From Streptomyces sp. TP-A0356 (GTDB taxonomy: Bacteria > Actinomycetota > Actinomycetes > Streptomycetales > Streptomycetaceae): a stretch of DNA of 64,000 nt. The notes under the pieces were generated by a model. That model saw only the letters and a list, made by a program, of their open reading frames with translations. It was not told the origin of the DNA and ran no database searches. The DNA lies in contig NZ_BBZJ01000014.1 in assembly GCF_001417775.1 (NCBI RefSeq), positions 62,001 to 126,000 of the forward strand, read 5' to 3'. The position numbers and the translations under genes were made by a program. This document shows positions 8,054 to 16,635 of this stretch, one piece after another (position 1 is the stretch's first letter; each line of letters opens with the position of its first letter).

Positions 8054-9454
8054 TCAGCTGCTTGTGGCCGCGAGGAAGGCCAAGAGGTCTTGACGGGTGA
8101 CGATGCCAGCAGGCTTGCCGTCCACCAGCACCACCGCCGCATCCCGGCCTTCGAGGGCAGACATCAGGCGCGCTACCGGTTCCCCTGAACCGACAACCGG
8201 CAGCGACTCTGACATGTACTTCTCCAGCGGAGCGTCAGAGGGCGCGTGATCGGTGTACAGAGCGTGCAACAACACTCGCTCTTCCACTGCGCCGATCACC
8301 TCTCCTGCCATCACATCGGGGTGTCCCGCTCCGGGGGCCACAACCGGCATTTGAGACACCCCGAACTCCCGCAGCACGTTGATCGCCTCCCCCACCGTCT
8401 CCGTGGGGTGCACGTGCACGAAGCTCGGGATGCCGCCCGACTCTGCCTCTGCCTTCTGCGCCAGAACCTGCCCGGCCGTCTGTGCGGTTGTGGACTGGTC
8501 GTCGCTGAACCCGTGTTGAACGATCCACTCGTCGTTGAAGATCTTGCTGAGGTAGCCGCGTCCGCTGTCGGGCAGCAGCACGACCACGACGTCGTCGGGA
8601 CCCAGCCGCTCGGCGACCCGCAGCGCCGCGGCGACCGCCATGCCGCAGGAGCCGCCGACCAGCAGCCCTTCCTCCTTCGCCAGCCGGCGGGTCATCTGGA
8701 AGGAGTCCTTGTCGGACACGGCGACGATCTCGTCCGCGACGTCCGGGTCGTACGCGGTCGGCCAGAAGTCCTCACCGACGCCCTCGACGAGGTACGGCCG
8801 TCCGGACCCGCCGGAGTACACGGATCCCTCGGGGTCGGCGCCGATGACCTTGACGCGCCCGTCGCTGACGTCCTTCAGATAGCGCCCGGTGCCGGAGATG
8901 GTCCCGCCGGTGCCGACGCCGGCGACGAAATGGGTGATCTTCCCCTCCGTCTGGTCCCACAGCTCGGGGCCGGTCGAGTGATAGTGCGAAAGGGGGTTGT
9001 TGGGGTTGGAGTACTGGTCGGGCTTCCAGGCTCCGGGGGTCTCACGAACGAGCCGGTCGGAGACGTTGTAGTACGAGTCCGGGTGCTCGGGGGCCACTGC
9101 CGTCGGGCACACGACCACTTCGGCGCCGTAGGCGCGCAGCACGTTGATCTTGTCGGTGGAGACCTTGTCGGGGCACACGAAGATGCACTTGTAGCCCTTC
9201 TGCTGTGCGACGATCGCGAGCCCGACGCCCGTGTTCCCGCTGGTCGGCTCGACGATCGTGCCTCCGGGCTTGAGCTCGCCGCTCTGCTCGGCCGCCTCGA
9301 TCATGCGCAGGGCGATGCGGTCCTTCACGGAACCGCCGGGGTTGAAGTACTCGACCTTCGCCAGGACGGTCGCCTGGATGCCGGCGGTCACACGGTTCAG
9401 CCTCACCAGCGGGGTGTTGCCGACCAGGCTGATCATCGAGTCGTGGAATTGCAC
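8054..9454 (-). CDS. cbs: Cystathionine beta-synthase
   Basis: Condenses serine and homocysteine to cystathionine (reverse transsulfuration). It is 466 residues, typical for actinobacteria. The N-terminal fold-II PLP domain has NPGGSVKDR (Lys44 as PLP Schiff base), SGNTG near residues 72-76 for the substrate carboxylate, and GTGGTISGTG as the phosphate loop. A C-terminal pair of CBS domains follows (FVHVHPTETVGEAINVLREF, then the domain ending RQDLLAFLA), a likely regulatory nucleotide-binding module. The GTG start at 9454, just before QFHDSM, has GGAGA upstream; the open frame beyond it lacks homology. O-acetylserine/cysteine synthase activity is the alternative, but the fused CBS pair favours this call. 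Confidence 0.9.
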   Translation of the reverse strand: MQFHDSMISLVGNTPLVRLNRVTAGIQATVLAKVEYFNPGGSVKDRIALRMIEAAEQSGELKPGGTIVEPTSGNTGVGLAIVAQQKGYKCIFVCPDKVSTDKINVLRAYGAEVVVCPTAVAPEHPDSYYNVSDRLVRETPGAWKPDQYSNPNNPLSHYHSTGPELWDQTEGKITHFVAGVGTGGTISGTGRYLKDVSDGRVKVIGADPEGSVYSGGSGRPYLVEGVGEDFWPTAYDPDVADEIVAVSDKDSFQMTRRLAKEEGLLVGGSCGMAVAAALRVAERLGPDDVVVVLLPDSGRGYLSKIFNDEWIVQHGFSDDQSTTAQTAGQVLAQKAEAESGGIPSFVHVHPTETVGEAINVLREFGVSQMPVVAPGAGHPDVMAGEVIGAVEERVLLHALYTDHAPSDAPLEKYMSESLPVVGSGEPVARLMSALEGRDAAVVLVDGKPAGIVTRQDLLAFLAATSS

Positions 9455-9634
9455 CGTTGTCTCCGGTTGCTGCAAAAGAAGTGGTCGTGATTGTTCCGCC
9501 AGCGTAAGCGGTCCCGCGGCCGGACGGTCCGCAAGCGCGGGCCGTCCTCGTCGTTCACGTCCTGTTGAGATTGGGCGACGGGGCGTATGGGGCAAGCAGT
9601 GGATGTACGGCTTACGAGGAGGTGGCGGCGACGC

Positions 9635-10669
9635 ATGTCCAGCATGTCGAGGGCGAGGGTGGCCCGTCGCATCGCGGCGGGAGCGGCTTACGGCGGCGGC
9701 GGAATCGGCCTGGTGGGTGCCGCCGCCGTCGGTCTGCTGGTCGCCGAGGTGCAGATGGCCAAGCGGCATGTGGGCAACGGGCACAGTCCGCACCCGCCGA
9801 GCGCGGACGGTCTGTACGGGCGAGGGTACGCCGCCCTGGACGGACCGCCGCTGAGGCTGATGATGCTCGGCGACTCCACGGCCGCGGGGCAGGGCGTGCA
9901 CCGCACCCGTCAGACGCCGGGCGCGCTGCTGGCGTCGGGGCTGGCGGCGGTGGCGGAACGCCCGGTACGGCTGCGCGTCGTGGCCCTTCCGGGGGCGCAG
10001 TCCGATGACCTGGACCGCCAGGTGACGCTGGCCCTGGAGGATCAGGACCAGGTCCCCGACGTCTGCGTGATCATGATCGGTGCGAACGACGTGACGCACC
10101 GGATGCCGGCCACGCGCTCGGTGCGCCATCTGTCGGCGGCGGTGCGCCGTCTACGGACGGCGGGCGCGGAGGTGGTGGTGGGCACCTGCCCGGATCTGGG
10201 CACGATCGAGCCGGTGCAGCAGCCGCTGCGCTGGCTGGCCCGCCGGGCCTCCCGTCAGCTGGCCGCGGCCCAGACGATCGGAGCCGTCGAGCAGGGCGGA
10301 CGGACGGTGTCGCTGGGCGACCTGCTCGGCCCGGAGTTCGAGGCCAACCCCCGCGAGCTGTTCGGCCCCGACAACTACCACCCCTCGGCGGAGGGCTACG
10401 CCACGGCGGCGATGGCGGTCCTGCCGACGGTGTGCGCGGCGCTCGGTCTGTGGCCGGCGGAGGAGGAGCGCCCGGACGTGTCCCGCCGCGAGGGCTTCCT
10501 CCCGGTGGCCCGTGCGGCGGCGGAGGCGGCATCCGAGGCGGGCACGGAGGTCACGGCGGCCATGCCGACGGGCCCGCGCGGGCCCTGGGCCCTCCTCAAG
10601 CGCAGGCGCCGTCGCCGCCTCCCGACCCCCGACGCCACGCCGGCTCCCGCCCCGGAACCGACGCTCTGA
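9635..10669 (+). CDS. SGNH/GDSL-family lipase/esterase, membrane-anchored
   Basis: About 344 residues. A hydrophobic N-terminal segment (GGGGIGLVGAAAVGLLVAEV) probably anchors or exports it. SGNH blocks follow: MMLGDSTAAGQG (nucleophile Ser in GDS), the Gly block (ALPGAQSDDL), IGANDVT (Asn of the GxND block) and DNYHPSAEGY (catalytic Asp/His). The C-terminal 60 residues are Arg/Pro-rich and disordered. Substrate unknown, probably an ester at the cell envelope. The start is uncertain: ATG 9635 begins the conserved MSSMSRARVARR region, and an in-frame ATG at 9587 is possible. It is divergent from cbs. Confidence 0.8.
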   Translation: MSSMSRARVARRIAAGAAYGGGGIGLVGAAAVGLLVAEVQMAKRHVGNGHSPHPPSADGLYGRGYAALDGPPLRLMMLGDSTAAGQGVHRTRQTPGALLASGLAAVAERPVRLRVVALPGAQSDDLDRQVTLALEDQDQVPDVCVIMIGANDVTHRMPATRSVRHLSAAVRRLRTAGAEVVVGTCPDLGTIEPVQQPLRWLARRASRQLAAAQTIGAVEQGGRTVSLGDLLGPEFEANPRELFGPDNYHPSAEGYATAAMAVLPTVCAALGLWPAEEERPDVSRREGFLPVARAAAEAASEAGTEVTAAMPTGPRGPWALLKRRRRRRLPTPDATPAPAPEPTL

Positions 10670-10850
10670 CCTGGTCCCGCGCTGGGAACGGTGCCCTGAG
10701 CCCGTGCGTCTTCGGGGCCGGCCCCCGGAGGAAAAAGCAAGCGCTTAGAAAATTGCGGTCGGAGTCACACCTCGCTGCCCGTGACCTCCACCGTACGTAC
10801 GGGTAACTTCCCCCACAGCCCTGCCTTCTCTCTCGTGCAATGGAGCCGTG

Positions 10851-12071
10851 ATGCCCGAAGCCGTCATCGTCTCGACCGCCCGTTCCCCGATCGGCCGCGC
10901 CTTCAAGGGCTCCCTGAAGGACCTCCGCCCGGACGACCTCACCGCCACGATCATCCAGGCCGCCCTCGACAAGATCCCCGCGCTGGACCCGAAGCACATC
11001 GACGACCTGATGCTCGGCTGCGGTCTGCCCGGCGGTGAGCAGGGCCACAACCTCGGCCGTATCGTCGCCGTACAGATGGGCATGGACCACCTGCCCGGCT
11101 GTACGGTAACCCGCTACTGCTCCTCCTCCCTGCAGACGTCCCGCATGGCCCTGCACGCCATCAAGGCCGACGAGGGCGACGTCTTCATCTCCGCGGGCGT
11201 CGAGATGGTCAGCCGGAGCGTCAAGGGCACCTCCGACGGCCTCCCCGACACCCACAACCCCCTCTTCGCCGACGCCGAGGCCCGCACCGCGGCCGTCGCC
11301 GCGTCCGAGGGCGCCGACTGGCACGACCCGCGCGAGGACGGCCTCGTCCCCGACCCGTACATCGCGATGGGCCAGACCGCCGAGAACCTCGCCCGTCTGA
11401 AGGGCGTCACCCGCGAGGAGATGGACGAGTTCGGCGTCCGCTCGCAGAACCTCGCCGAGCAGGCCATCGCGAAGGGCTTCTGGGAGCGCGAGATCACCCC
11501 GGTGACCCTCCCGGACGGGACGGTCGTCAGCAAGGACGACGGTCCGCGCCCCGGCGTCACCCTGGAGGGCGTGGCCGGCCTGAAGCCCGTCTTCCGCCCC
11601 GACGGCCGCGTCACCGCCGGCAACTGCTGCCCCCTCAACGACGGCGCCGCCGCCCTGGTCATCATGAGCGACACCAAGGCCCGGGAGCTGGGGCTCACAC
11701 CTCTGGCCCGGATCGTGTCCACCGGTGTCTCCGGCCTCTCGCCCGAGATCATGGGCTACGGCCCGGTGGAGGCCAGCAAGCAGGCCCTGCTGCGTGCGGG
11801 TCTCACCATCGACGACATCGACCTCGTGGAGATCAACGAGGCCTTCGCCGCGCAGGTGATCCCCTCCTACCGCGACCTGGACATCCCGCTGGACAAGCTG
11901 AACGTCAACGGCGGCGCCATCGCCGTCGGCCACCCCTTCGGCATGACCGGCGCCCGCATCACCACCACGCTGATCAACTCCCTCCAGTGGCACGACAAGC
12001 AGTTCGGCCTGGAGACGATGTGCGTGGGCGGCGGCCAGGGCATGGCGATGGTCATCGAGCGCCTCAGCTGA
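10851..12071 (+). CDS. Acetyl-CoA acetyltransferase (thiolase)
   Basis: A 406-residue thiolase that condenses or cleaves acyl-CoA and acetyl-CoA, in fatty acid degradation or acetoacetyl-CoA supply. All catalytic residues are present: nucleophile Cys90 in RYCSSSLQTS, NEAFAAQ, His361 in GHPFGMTGAR, and Cys391 in CVGGGQG. Length matches FadA-type enzymes. GTG 10848 and ATG 10851 are both possible, and ATG has better spacing to GGAG. No FadB partner is adjacent, so the gene appears monocistronic. It is closed by a strong terminator at 12126-12160. Confidence 0.9.
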   Translation: MPEAVIVSTARSPIGRAFKGSLKDLRPDDLTATIIQAALDKIPALDPKHIDDLMLGCGLPGGEQGHNLGRIVAVQMGMDHLPGCTVTRYCSSSLQTSRMALHAIKADEGDVFISAGVEMVSRSVKGTSDGLPDTHNPLFADAEARTAAVAASEGADWHDPREDGLVPDPYIAMGQTAENLARLKGVTREEMDEFGVRSQNLAEQAIAKGFWEREITPVTLPDGTVVSKDDGPRPGVTLEGVAGLKPVFRPDGRVTAGNCCPLNDGAAALVIMSDTKARELGLTPLARIVSTGVSGLSPEIMGYGPVEASKQALLRAGLTIDDIDLVEINEAFAAQVIPSYRDLDIPLDKLNVNGGAIAVGHPFGMTGARITTTLINSLQWHDKQFGLETMCVGGGQGMAMVIERLS

Positions 12072-12125
12072 CGACGGCCCGCACCCGACCGGTCTCGCGC
12101 GCCCCGCACGAAACCCGTGCGCACC

Positions 12126-12160
12126 CGGCCCGGAGCCCCGTACCTCAGGGCTCCGGGCCG
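12126..12160 (+). terminator. Rho-independent terminator of the thiolase gene
   Basis: A 13-base stem (CGGCCCGGAGCCC/GGGCTCCGGGCCG), a 9-base loop, then TTTTG. Confidence 0.9.
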
Positions 12161-12356
12161 TTTTGTGATCCAATCTCGCCCAGGATGTGACCTATCTCCC
12201 TCCGAATGGGATTTATGCAGGTCACCGCGGCTCCATGGGCAAACACCGGGATCAGAACCATGTCCGTTTCGTGACGTTACGCACTGACAGCTGGTTAGTC
12301 CACCCTTCAAGCTGATGTAGGAAGTCGGGGGCCGACCTTGAACCGGGAGTACGTCA
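12161..12356. other. Upstream region of the 12357 gene
   Basis: No gene. This AT-richer stretch presumably contains the promoter. GGTCAC and GTGACC half-sites occur (GTGACC near 12186, GGTCACC near 12219), which could be part of an operator. CGGGAG near 12344 is the ribosome binding site. Confidence 0.35.
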
Positions 12357-13151
12357 GTGAGCGCCATGCCGATAGCTCTGCTGCTCACCACTACCGCCAC
12401 CGCGGGCGTGGGCGTCGCCGTCCTGTGCAGCGTGCGGGCGCTGCGCCGACAGGTCGCGGCCCTGCACACCGAACTCGCCGAGCGCCGCACCGCGGACGCG
12501 CGCGGGCTGCTGCCCGCCGCCCGCTCCAGCGCCGACGCCGAGGAGATACGCACCGCAGTGGCCGAGGCCCTCGCCGAGGAGCGCGAGCGTGAGCTGGCCG
12601 AGGCGCGCGCCTTCTGGGCCGCCCAGGAGGCGCGTGACATCGCCGACGCCCCCACCCTGCTCGGCCTGCCCGACAGCGATCTGTTCCTGCCCCGCCAGTC
12701 GGACTTCGCGGGCCTGGAGCACGACAGCCTGGAGCCGGTGACCGAGGCCGGCGCCGACGAGACCGAGTTCGCCGGCGACTCGCCGGAACTGGCCGCGGCG
12801 CGCCGCCGTCACCCCTCGCACCCCGACTTCGTCCCGGCCCCCTCACCCGTGAACGACCACGAGCGCACGGTCACCTGCCTGGAGAAGCTGGCCGACGCCC
12901 GTACCGAACTCGCCGACGTCCGTCCGGGCCCGCTGGGCACCCTCGACGTGTACGTCTTCGCGGACGGTACGACGCTGTGCATGACCCCGGGCCACCGCGA
13001 GACCGCCGACCGCCTGGCCACGGCGCTGCGCACGGGCCACGCCCCGGTGCTGCTCGGCGGCTCGGGCATCTCGGGCGCATACGCACTGACGTTCGCCTGC
13101 GGCGACGAGAACGTCTACGTCCTCGCGGACCGCGTCATCGCGTCCCTGTAG
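12357..13151 (+). CDS. Membrane-anchored coiled-coil protein of unknown function
   Basis: A 264-residue protein. One N-terminal transmembrane segment (MPIALLLTTTATAGVGVAVL) is followed by a coiled-coil-like, Ala/Glu/Arg-rich region (residues 27-85), a linker, and a conserved C-terminal globular domain from about residue 160 to the end (LDVYVFADGTTLCMTPGHRE, APVLLGGSGISGAYALTF). The globular domain probably faces the cytoplasm. I recognise it as Streptomyces-conserved but cannot name a family. GTG start with CGGGAG upstream. Confidence 0.65.
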   Translation: MSAMPIALLLTTTATAGVGVAVLCSVRALRRQVAALHTELAERRTADARGLLPAARSSADAEEIRTAVAEALAEERERELAEARAFWAAQEARDIADAPTLLGLPDSDLFLPRQSDFAGLEHDSLEPVTEAGADETEFAGDSPELAAARRRHPSHPDFVPAPSPVNDHERTVTCLEKLADARTELADVRPGPLGTLDVYVFADGTTLCMTPGHRETADRLATALRTGHAPVLLGGSGISGAYALTFACGDENVYVLADRVIASL

Positions 13152-13232
13152 CCGGCGGATCGGGCGGCGGATCGACCGCCACCGGATCGGGCGGCGGATC
13201 GGCAGCCGCGGGATCGCGTCAGGTTCCGCCCC

Positions 13233-13544
13233 TCAGACCCCGGCGCGTTTCTGAGCCTCCTCCACAAGCGCCACGGCCTCGGCGAGTTCCGCCTCGTCCC
13301 GCAGCACGAGTGCCAGGTCATGCCCCGCTACCGTGATCTGGTCGGCGGCCGCGAACATGCCCGCGTCCGGCATTTCCCGGGGTTCGGCCGAGGGGTCCTC
13401 CAGGAGCTGGGCACGACGCGCCAACTCCCTGGCCAGACCGAGGGCCTCGGCCGCCGCGCCCCGTTGCAGCCGGCTCTGCGGAGCGGCCCGCAACCGGTCG
13501 GCGAAGTGATCCACGGCCCGGGTCAAAGGCGTCGTATCAAGCAC
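13233..13544 (-). CDS. Small conserved hypothetical protein
   Basis: A 103-residue, mainly helical, Ala/Leu/Arg/Glu-rich soluble protein (FADRLRAAPQSRLQRGAAAEAL, then AELAEAVALVEEAQKRAG at the C-terminus). No transmembrane segment, signal peptide or known motif. Codon use is typical of the window. It is divergent from the DUF4287 gene. Function not inferred. Confidence 0.6.
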   Translation of the reverse strand: MLDTTPLTRAVDHFADRLRAAPQSRLQRGAAAEALGLARELARRAQLLEDPSAEPREMPDAGMFAAADQITVAGHDLALVLRDEAELAEAVALVEEAQKRAGV

Positions 13545-13645
13545 GCCGCGAGACTACGCGTCGCAGCAGGACTGTTGCCAACAGGCGAACGCTCAGGCAC
13601 GGTGACCTGAAGGACCGGCTTCATCGAATGCGTCCGGAGGCGCCG

Positions 13646-13873
13646 ATGTCCCAAGTCTTCTCCGAGGAGACCCATCGCAATCTGCTAGCCCGCATCCCCC
13701 ACTGCACCGGTCGTGAAGTCTCCGACTGGCTTCGCACCGTCGCCGAAGGCCCCGCCCTCTGCTTCGAGGAGAAGGTCAGCTGGCTGCGGCACGAGCACAA
13801 CCTCGCGTACGGCCACGCCAAGGCGATCATTCACGAGTACGACCTGAGGAGGGCCGCGCGCAAACTGCTCTGA
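13646..13873 (+). CDS. DUF4287 domain protein
   Basis: A 75-residue protein that is a single DUF4287-like domain: EETHRNLLARIPHCTGREVSDWL, then LRHEHNLAYGHAKAIIHEYD. The family occurs widely in actinobacteria and in longer DUF5655-containing proteins; its biochemical role is not known. ATG at 13646 is chosen because CCGGAGG lies 5 bases before it and the domain starts at once. It is convergent with the Bax-inhibitor-like gene, with a strong shared terminator between them. Confidence 0.8.
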   Translation: MSQVFSEETHRNLLARIPHCTGREVSDWLRTVAEGPALCFEEKVSWLRHEHNLAYGHAKAIIHEYDLRRAARKLL

Positions 13874-13904
13874 GCGCGCACCACCGAACCACCCACCCAA
13901 ACGC

Positions 13905-13940
13905 CGAAGGGCCCGCGAACCGTGGTTCGCGGGCCCTTCG
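13905..13940. terminator. Bidirectional terminator
   Basis: A 16-base perfect stem with a 4-base CGTG loop, between the convergent DUF4287 and Bax-inhibitor-like genes. Confidence 0.9.
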
Positions 13941-14000
13941 AGGGTTGGCGAGCCCCCGTCAGGGGTCCTGCGGCGCTCGCGTCCGGCGCTCCGGGCGGAG

Positions 14001-14906
14001 CTAGTCGTTGCTGCTGAAGATGGCGACCAGCCGCAGCATCTCGACGTAGATCCACACGAGCGTCATGGTCAGGCCGAACGCGGCCAGCCAGGCCTCCTCG
14101 CGCGGCGCACCGTACGCGATGCCGTCCTCGATCTGCTTGAAGTCGAGGGTGAGGAAGAACGCGCCGAGCAGAATCGCGATGATGCCGACGAGCGCGCCCA
14201 GCGGGCCCATGCTGCGCAGCCCGCCGTCCGGCGCGGCACCGAAGGCGACCAGCAGCAGGTTGACCGCCATGACCACGACGAAGGCGATGGCGATGGCCAT
14301 GCCGATCCGGGCATAGCGTGCGGTGACCCGGATCCAGCCCGCCTTGTAGACGAGCAGGGTCGCGCCGGAGACCGCCATCGTGCCGAGCACGGCCTGGAAG
14401 GGCGCGCCGTGCCACTGCGCGTTGTACATCTCGCTGAGGACGCCGAGGAAGACGCCCTCGAAGGCGGCGTATCCCAGGATCAGCGCGGGCGACGGGGTGC
14501 GCTTGAACGACTGCACCATCGCCAGGACGAAGGCGACCAGCGCGGAGCCGATCGCAAGACCGTAGCTGGTGGACGAGACCGGCAGCAGCGCCCAGGCGAG
14601 GATCGCGCCGACCGCGACCGTGCCGAGCGTCATCGCCGAGCGCATGACGACGTCGTCCATCGTCATCCGGCCGGTGGTGGCCGGAGCCTGCGGCGGTGCG
14701 CCGTACTGCGTCTGCTGAGCGTAAGGGTTCTGCGCGTAAGGGTTCTGCGCGTAGGGGTTGCCGCTCGCGTACGGGTTGCCTTGAGCGTACGGGTTGCCCT
14801 GCGTGCCGACGGCGGCTCCCCCGGCCTGCGGCGCGGTGTTGAAGCCCGCGTAGCCGTTGTCGCGGCTGAACCCCCGTCGCGAGAAGACCGGGTTGCTGCT
14901 CCTCAT
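14001..14906 (-). CDS. Bax inhibitor-1/YccA family membrane protein
   Basis: A 301-residue protein. The N-terminal 75 residues are hydrophilic with five or six NPYAQ/NPYAS repeats, an Asn/Pro/Tyr/Gln-rich cytoplasmic tail seen in actinobacterial members. Seven transmembrane segments follow (for example VAVGAILAWALLPVS, LAIGSALVAFVLAMVQSF, ALVGIIAILLGAFFLTLDF, FGLTMTLVWIYVEMLRLV). The family includes pH-sensitive calcium leak channels such as YetJ; transport here is inferred. ATG 14906 has GGAGGAG directly upstream. Confidence 0.9.
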   Translation of the reverse strand: MRSSNPVFSRRGFSRDNGYAGFNTAPQAGGAAVGTQGNPYAQGNPYASGNPYAQNPYAQNPYAQQTQYGAPPQAPATTGRMTMDDVVMRSAMTLGTVAVGAILAWALLPVSSTSYGLAIGSALVAFVLAMVQSFKRTPSPALILGYAAFEGVFLGVLSEMYNAQWHGAPFQAVLGTMAVSGATLLVYKAGWIRVTARYARIGMAIAIAFVVVMAVNLLLVAFGAAPDGGLRSMGPLGALVGIIAILLGAFFLTLDFKQIEDGIAYGAPREEAWLAAFGLTMTLVWIYVEMLRLVAIFSSND

Positions 14907-15156
14907 TTCACTCCTCCATGGCCACCCTGCGTGGCCTTGGCTCAAGAGTAATAGGTAGGCAAAGGACTGACTGTAGTGCTTGGGGAGGATCTTTCCCTCG
15001 TCCTCGCGCGCAACACGCTACGCGGCTTCGTCATTCCCGGCGAGGAACCACCTCATCCATGACCAACCTGGGACAGAGTCGAGACCGGCCACTGATCAAC
15101 CGGTGGCTCCGCTTCACCCGGACGAACGCTCGGACGACCACCCGGACGGGTGACAC

Positions 15157-15206
15157 CGCCCGATCGCACCGCCCGATCGCAGCGCCCGATCACAGCGCCC
15201 GATCAC
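15157..15206. repeat. Four tandem copies of a 13-base unit
   Basis: CGCCCGATCGCA-type units start at 15157, 15170, 15183 and 15196. The last copy overlaps the pobA stop codon. Confidence 0.9.
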
Positions 15207-16378
15207 TCCAGCGGGAAGCCGGTGTAGCCGTCGGCGAGTTCGGCCTCGGCGGCGCGCGAGGTGGTGAGCCGCTCCAGCCGGGCCAGCTGGATGCGGTCGT
15301 CGAAGGGGGTGGCGTCCGGGACACGGTGCAGCAGCGTCGTCATCTCGTAGGAGAACCGCTCGGCCTGCCAGACGCGACGCAGACAGGTCTCCGAGTACGC
15401 GTCGAGCCGCTCGCTCGACCCCGTCTCCCGCAGGTACGTCAGCGCCCGCGCGAAGGTGACGACGTCCCCCACCGCGAGGTTCAGCCCCTTGGCCCCGGTG
15501 GGCGGCACGATGTGGGCGGCGTCCCCGGCGAGGAAGAGCCTGCCGTGCCGCATCGGCTCGTGGACGTAACTGCGCATCGGAGTCACGGACTTGGAGGTGA
15601 TGGGCCCCCGGGCCAGCGTCCAGCCGTCGGCGGTCTCGAAGCGTCGTTCGAGCTCGTCCCAGATCTCCTCGTCCGCCCACTCCCCGGCGTCCGTGCCGGC
15701 CGGCACCTGGAGGTAGAGGCGGGAGACGGACGGGGAGCGCATGCTCAGCAGGGCGAAGCCGCGCTCGTGGCGGGCGTAGACCAGTTCGTCGTGGGAGGGA
15801 GCGACGTCGGCGAGGATGCCGAGCCAGCCGAATGTGTACGTACGTTCGTACACCTGGGACAGTCGAGCGGGGACCGCGGCGCGGGACACACCCCAGAAGC
15901 CGTCGCATCCGACGACGTAGTCGCACTCCAGCACGCCTTCCCGCCCCTCGTGCCGGAAGCGGACCATGGGCCGGTCCGTGGTCACGCCCTCGACGCCGAG
16001 CGCCTCCGCCTCGAAGAGCAGGGGTCCGCCGTCCTTGAGCTGGAGCGCGATGAGGTCCTTGCAGACCTCCGTCTGCGCGTACACCATCACGGAGCTGCCG
16101 CCGGTGAGTGCCGGGAAGTCGACGCGGTGGCGGCGGCGTGCGAAGCGCAGCTCGATCCCGTCGTGGCGCAGTCCCTCGCGGTCCATGCGCTCGCCCGCCC
16201 CGGCGGCCCGGAGCACGTCGACGGTCCCCTGCTCCAGGATCCCGGCCCGCTGGCGCTGCTCCACATGGGCCCGCTCGCGACTCTCCAGCACGATCGAGTC
16301 GATGCCGGCGTTGTGCAGCAGCCGCGCCAGCAGCAGACCCGCGGGTCCCGCTCCGATGATGCCGACGGTGGTACGCAT
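15203..16378 (-). CDS. pobA: 4-hydroxybenzoate 3-monooxygenase
   Basis: FAD/NADPH-dependent hydroxylation of 4-hydroxybenzoate to protocatechuate, which feeds the beta-ketoadipate pathway. It is 391 residues, the normal length. The dinucleotide motif GIIGAGPAGLLLARLL is at the N-terminus, QRAGILEQGTVD is the substrate/FAD loop typical of PobA, the DG motif is CDYVVGCDGFWG, and the second FAD motif is LAGDAAHIVPPTGAKGLN. No pca genes lie next to it, so ring cleavage must be encoded elsewhere. A palindrome at 16435-16452, 57 bases upstream, is a likely operator for an IclR-type (PobR-like) regulator, and no such regulator gene is adjacent. Confidence 0.93.
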   Translation of the reverse strand: MRTTVGIIGAGPAGLLLARLLHNAGIDSIVLESRERAHVEQRQRAGILEQGTVDVLRAAGAGERMDREGLRHDGIELRFARRRHRVDFPALTGGSSVMVYAQTEVCKDLIALQLKDGGPLLFEAEALGVEGVTTDRPMVRFRHEGREGVLECDYVVGCDGFWGVSRAAVPARLSQVYERTYTFGWLGILADVAPSHDELVYARHERGFALLSMRSPSVSRLYLQVPAGTDAGEWADEEIWDELERRFETADGWTLARGPITSKSVTPMRSYVHEPMRHGRLFLAGDAAHIVPPTGAKGLNLAVGDVVTFARALTYLRETGSSERLDAYSETCLRRVWQAERFSYEMTTLLHRVPDATPFDDRIQLARLERLTTSRAAEAELADGYTGFPLE

Positions 16379-16434
16379 CCGACGCCCCTTTGCGCTCGCT
16401 GTTCGGTGTGGTGAAGAGTTCCCCTGGTTCGCAT

Positions 16435-16452
16435 AGTGAAATTTCCTTCACT
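16435..16452. promoter_or_regulatory. Candidate operator upstream of pobA
   Basis: AGTGAA-N6-TTCACT, a perfect inverted repeat 57 bases before the pobA start. The shape suits IclR-family regulators of aromatic catabolism. Confidence 0.45.
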
Positions 16453-16555
16453 CACCTGCGGGGTGAGTCTCCGACCGCTGGGGCCGACTGTCAACGGCCG
16501 CGGGACGCGCGACCGGGAAGTCCCCCACCGACAGCGAGTGCCGCCCCTGCACCAC

Positions 16556-16586
16556 GAGAGCCCCGGCGCGTCACGCCGGGGCTCTC
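16556..16586. terminator. Strong hairpin upstream of the SpoIIE-type gene
   Basis: A 13-base perfect stem (GAGAGCCCCGGCG/CGCCGGGGCTCTC) with a 5-base loop. It lies between divergent genes, about 50 bases before the 16636 start, so it is either the relic of a lost gene or a leader attenuator. Confidence 0.6.
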
Positions 16587-16635
16587 CGCGTTCCGCCGCG
16601 CTGTGCGGACCAGTCGGGCAAGCAGGAACATTGAC

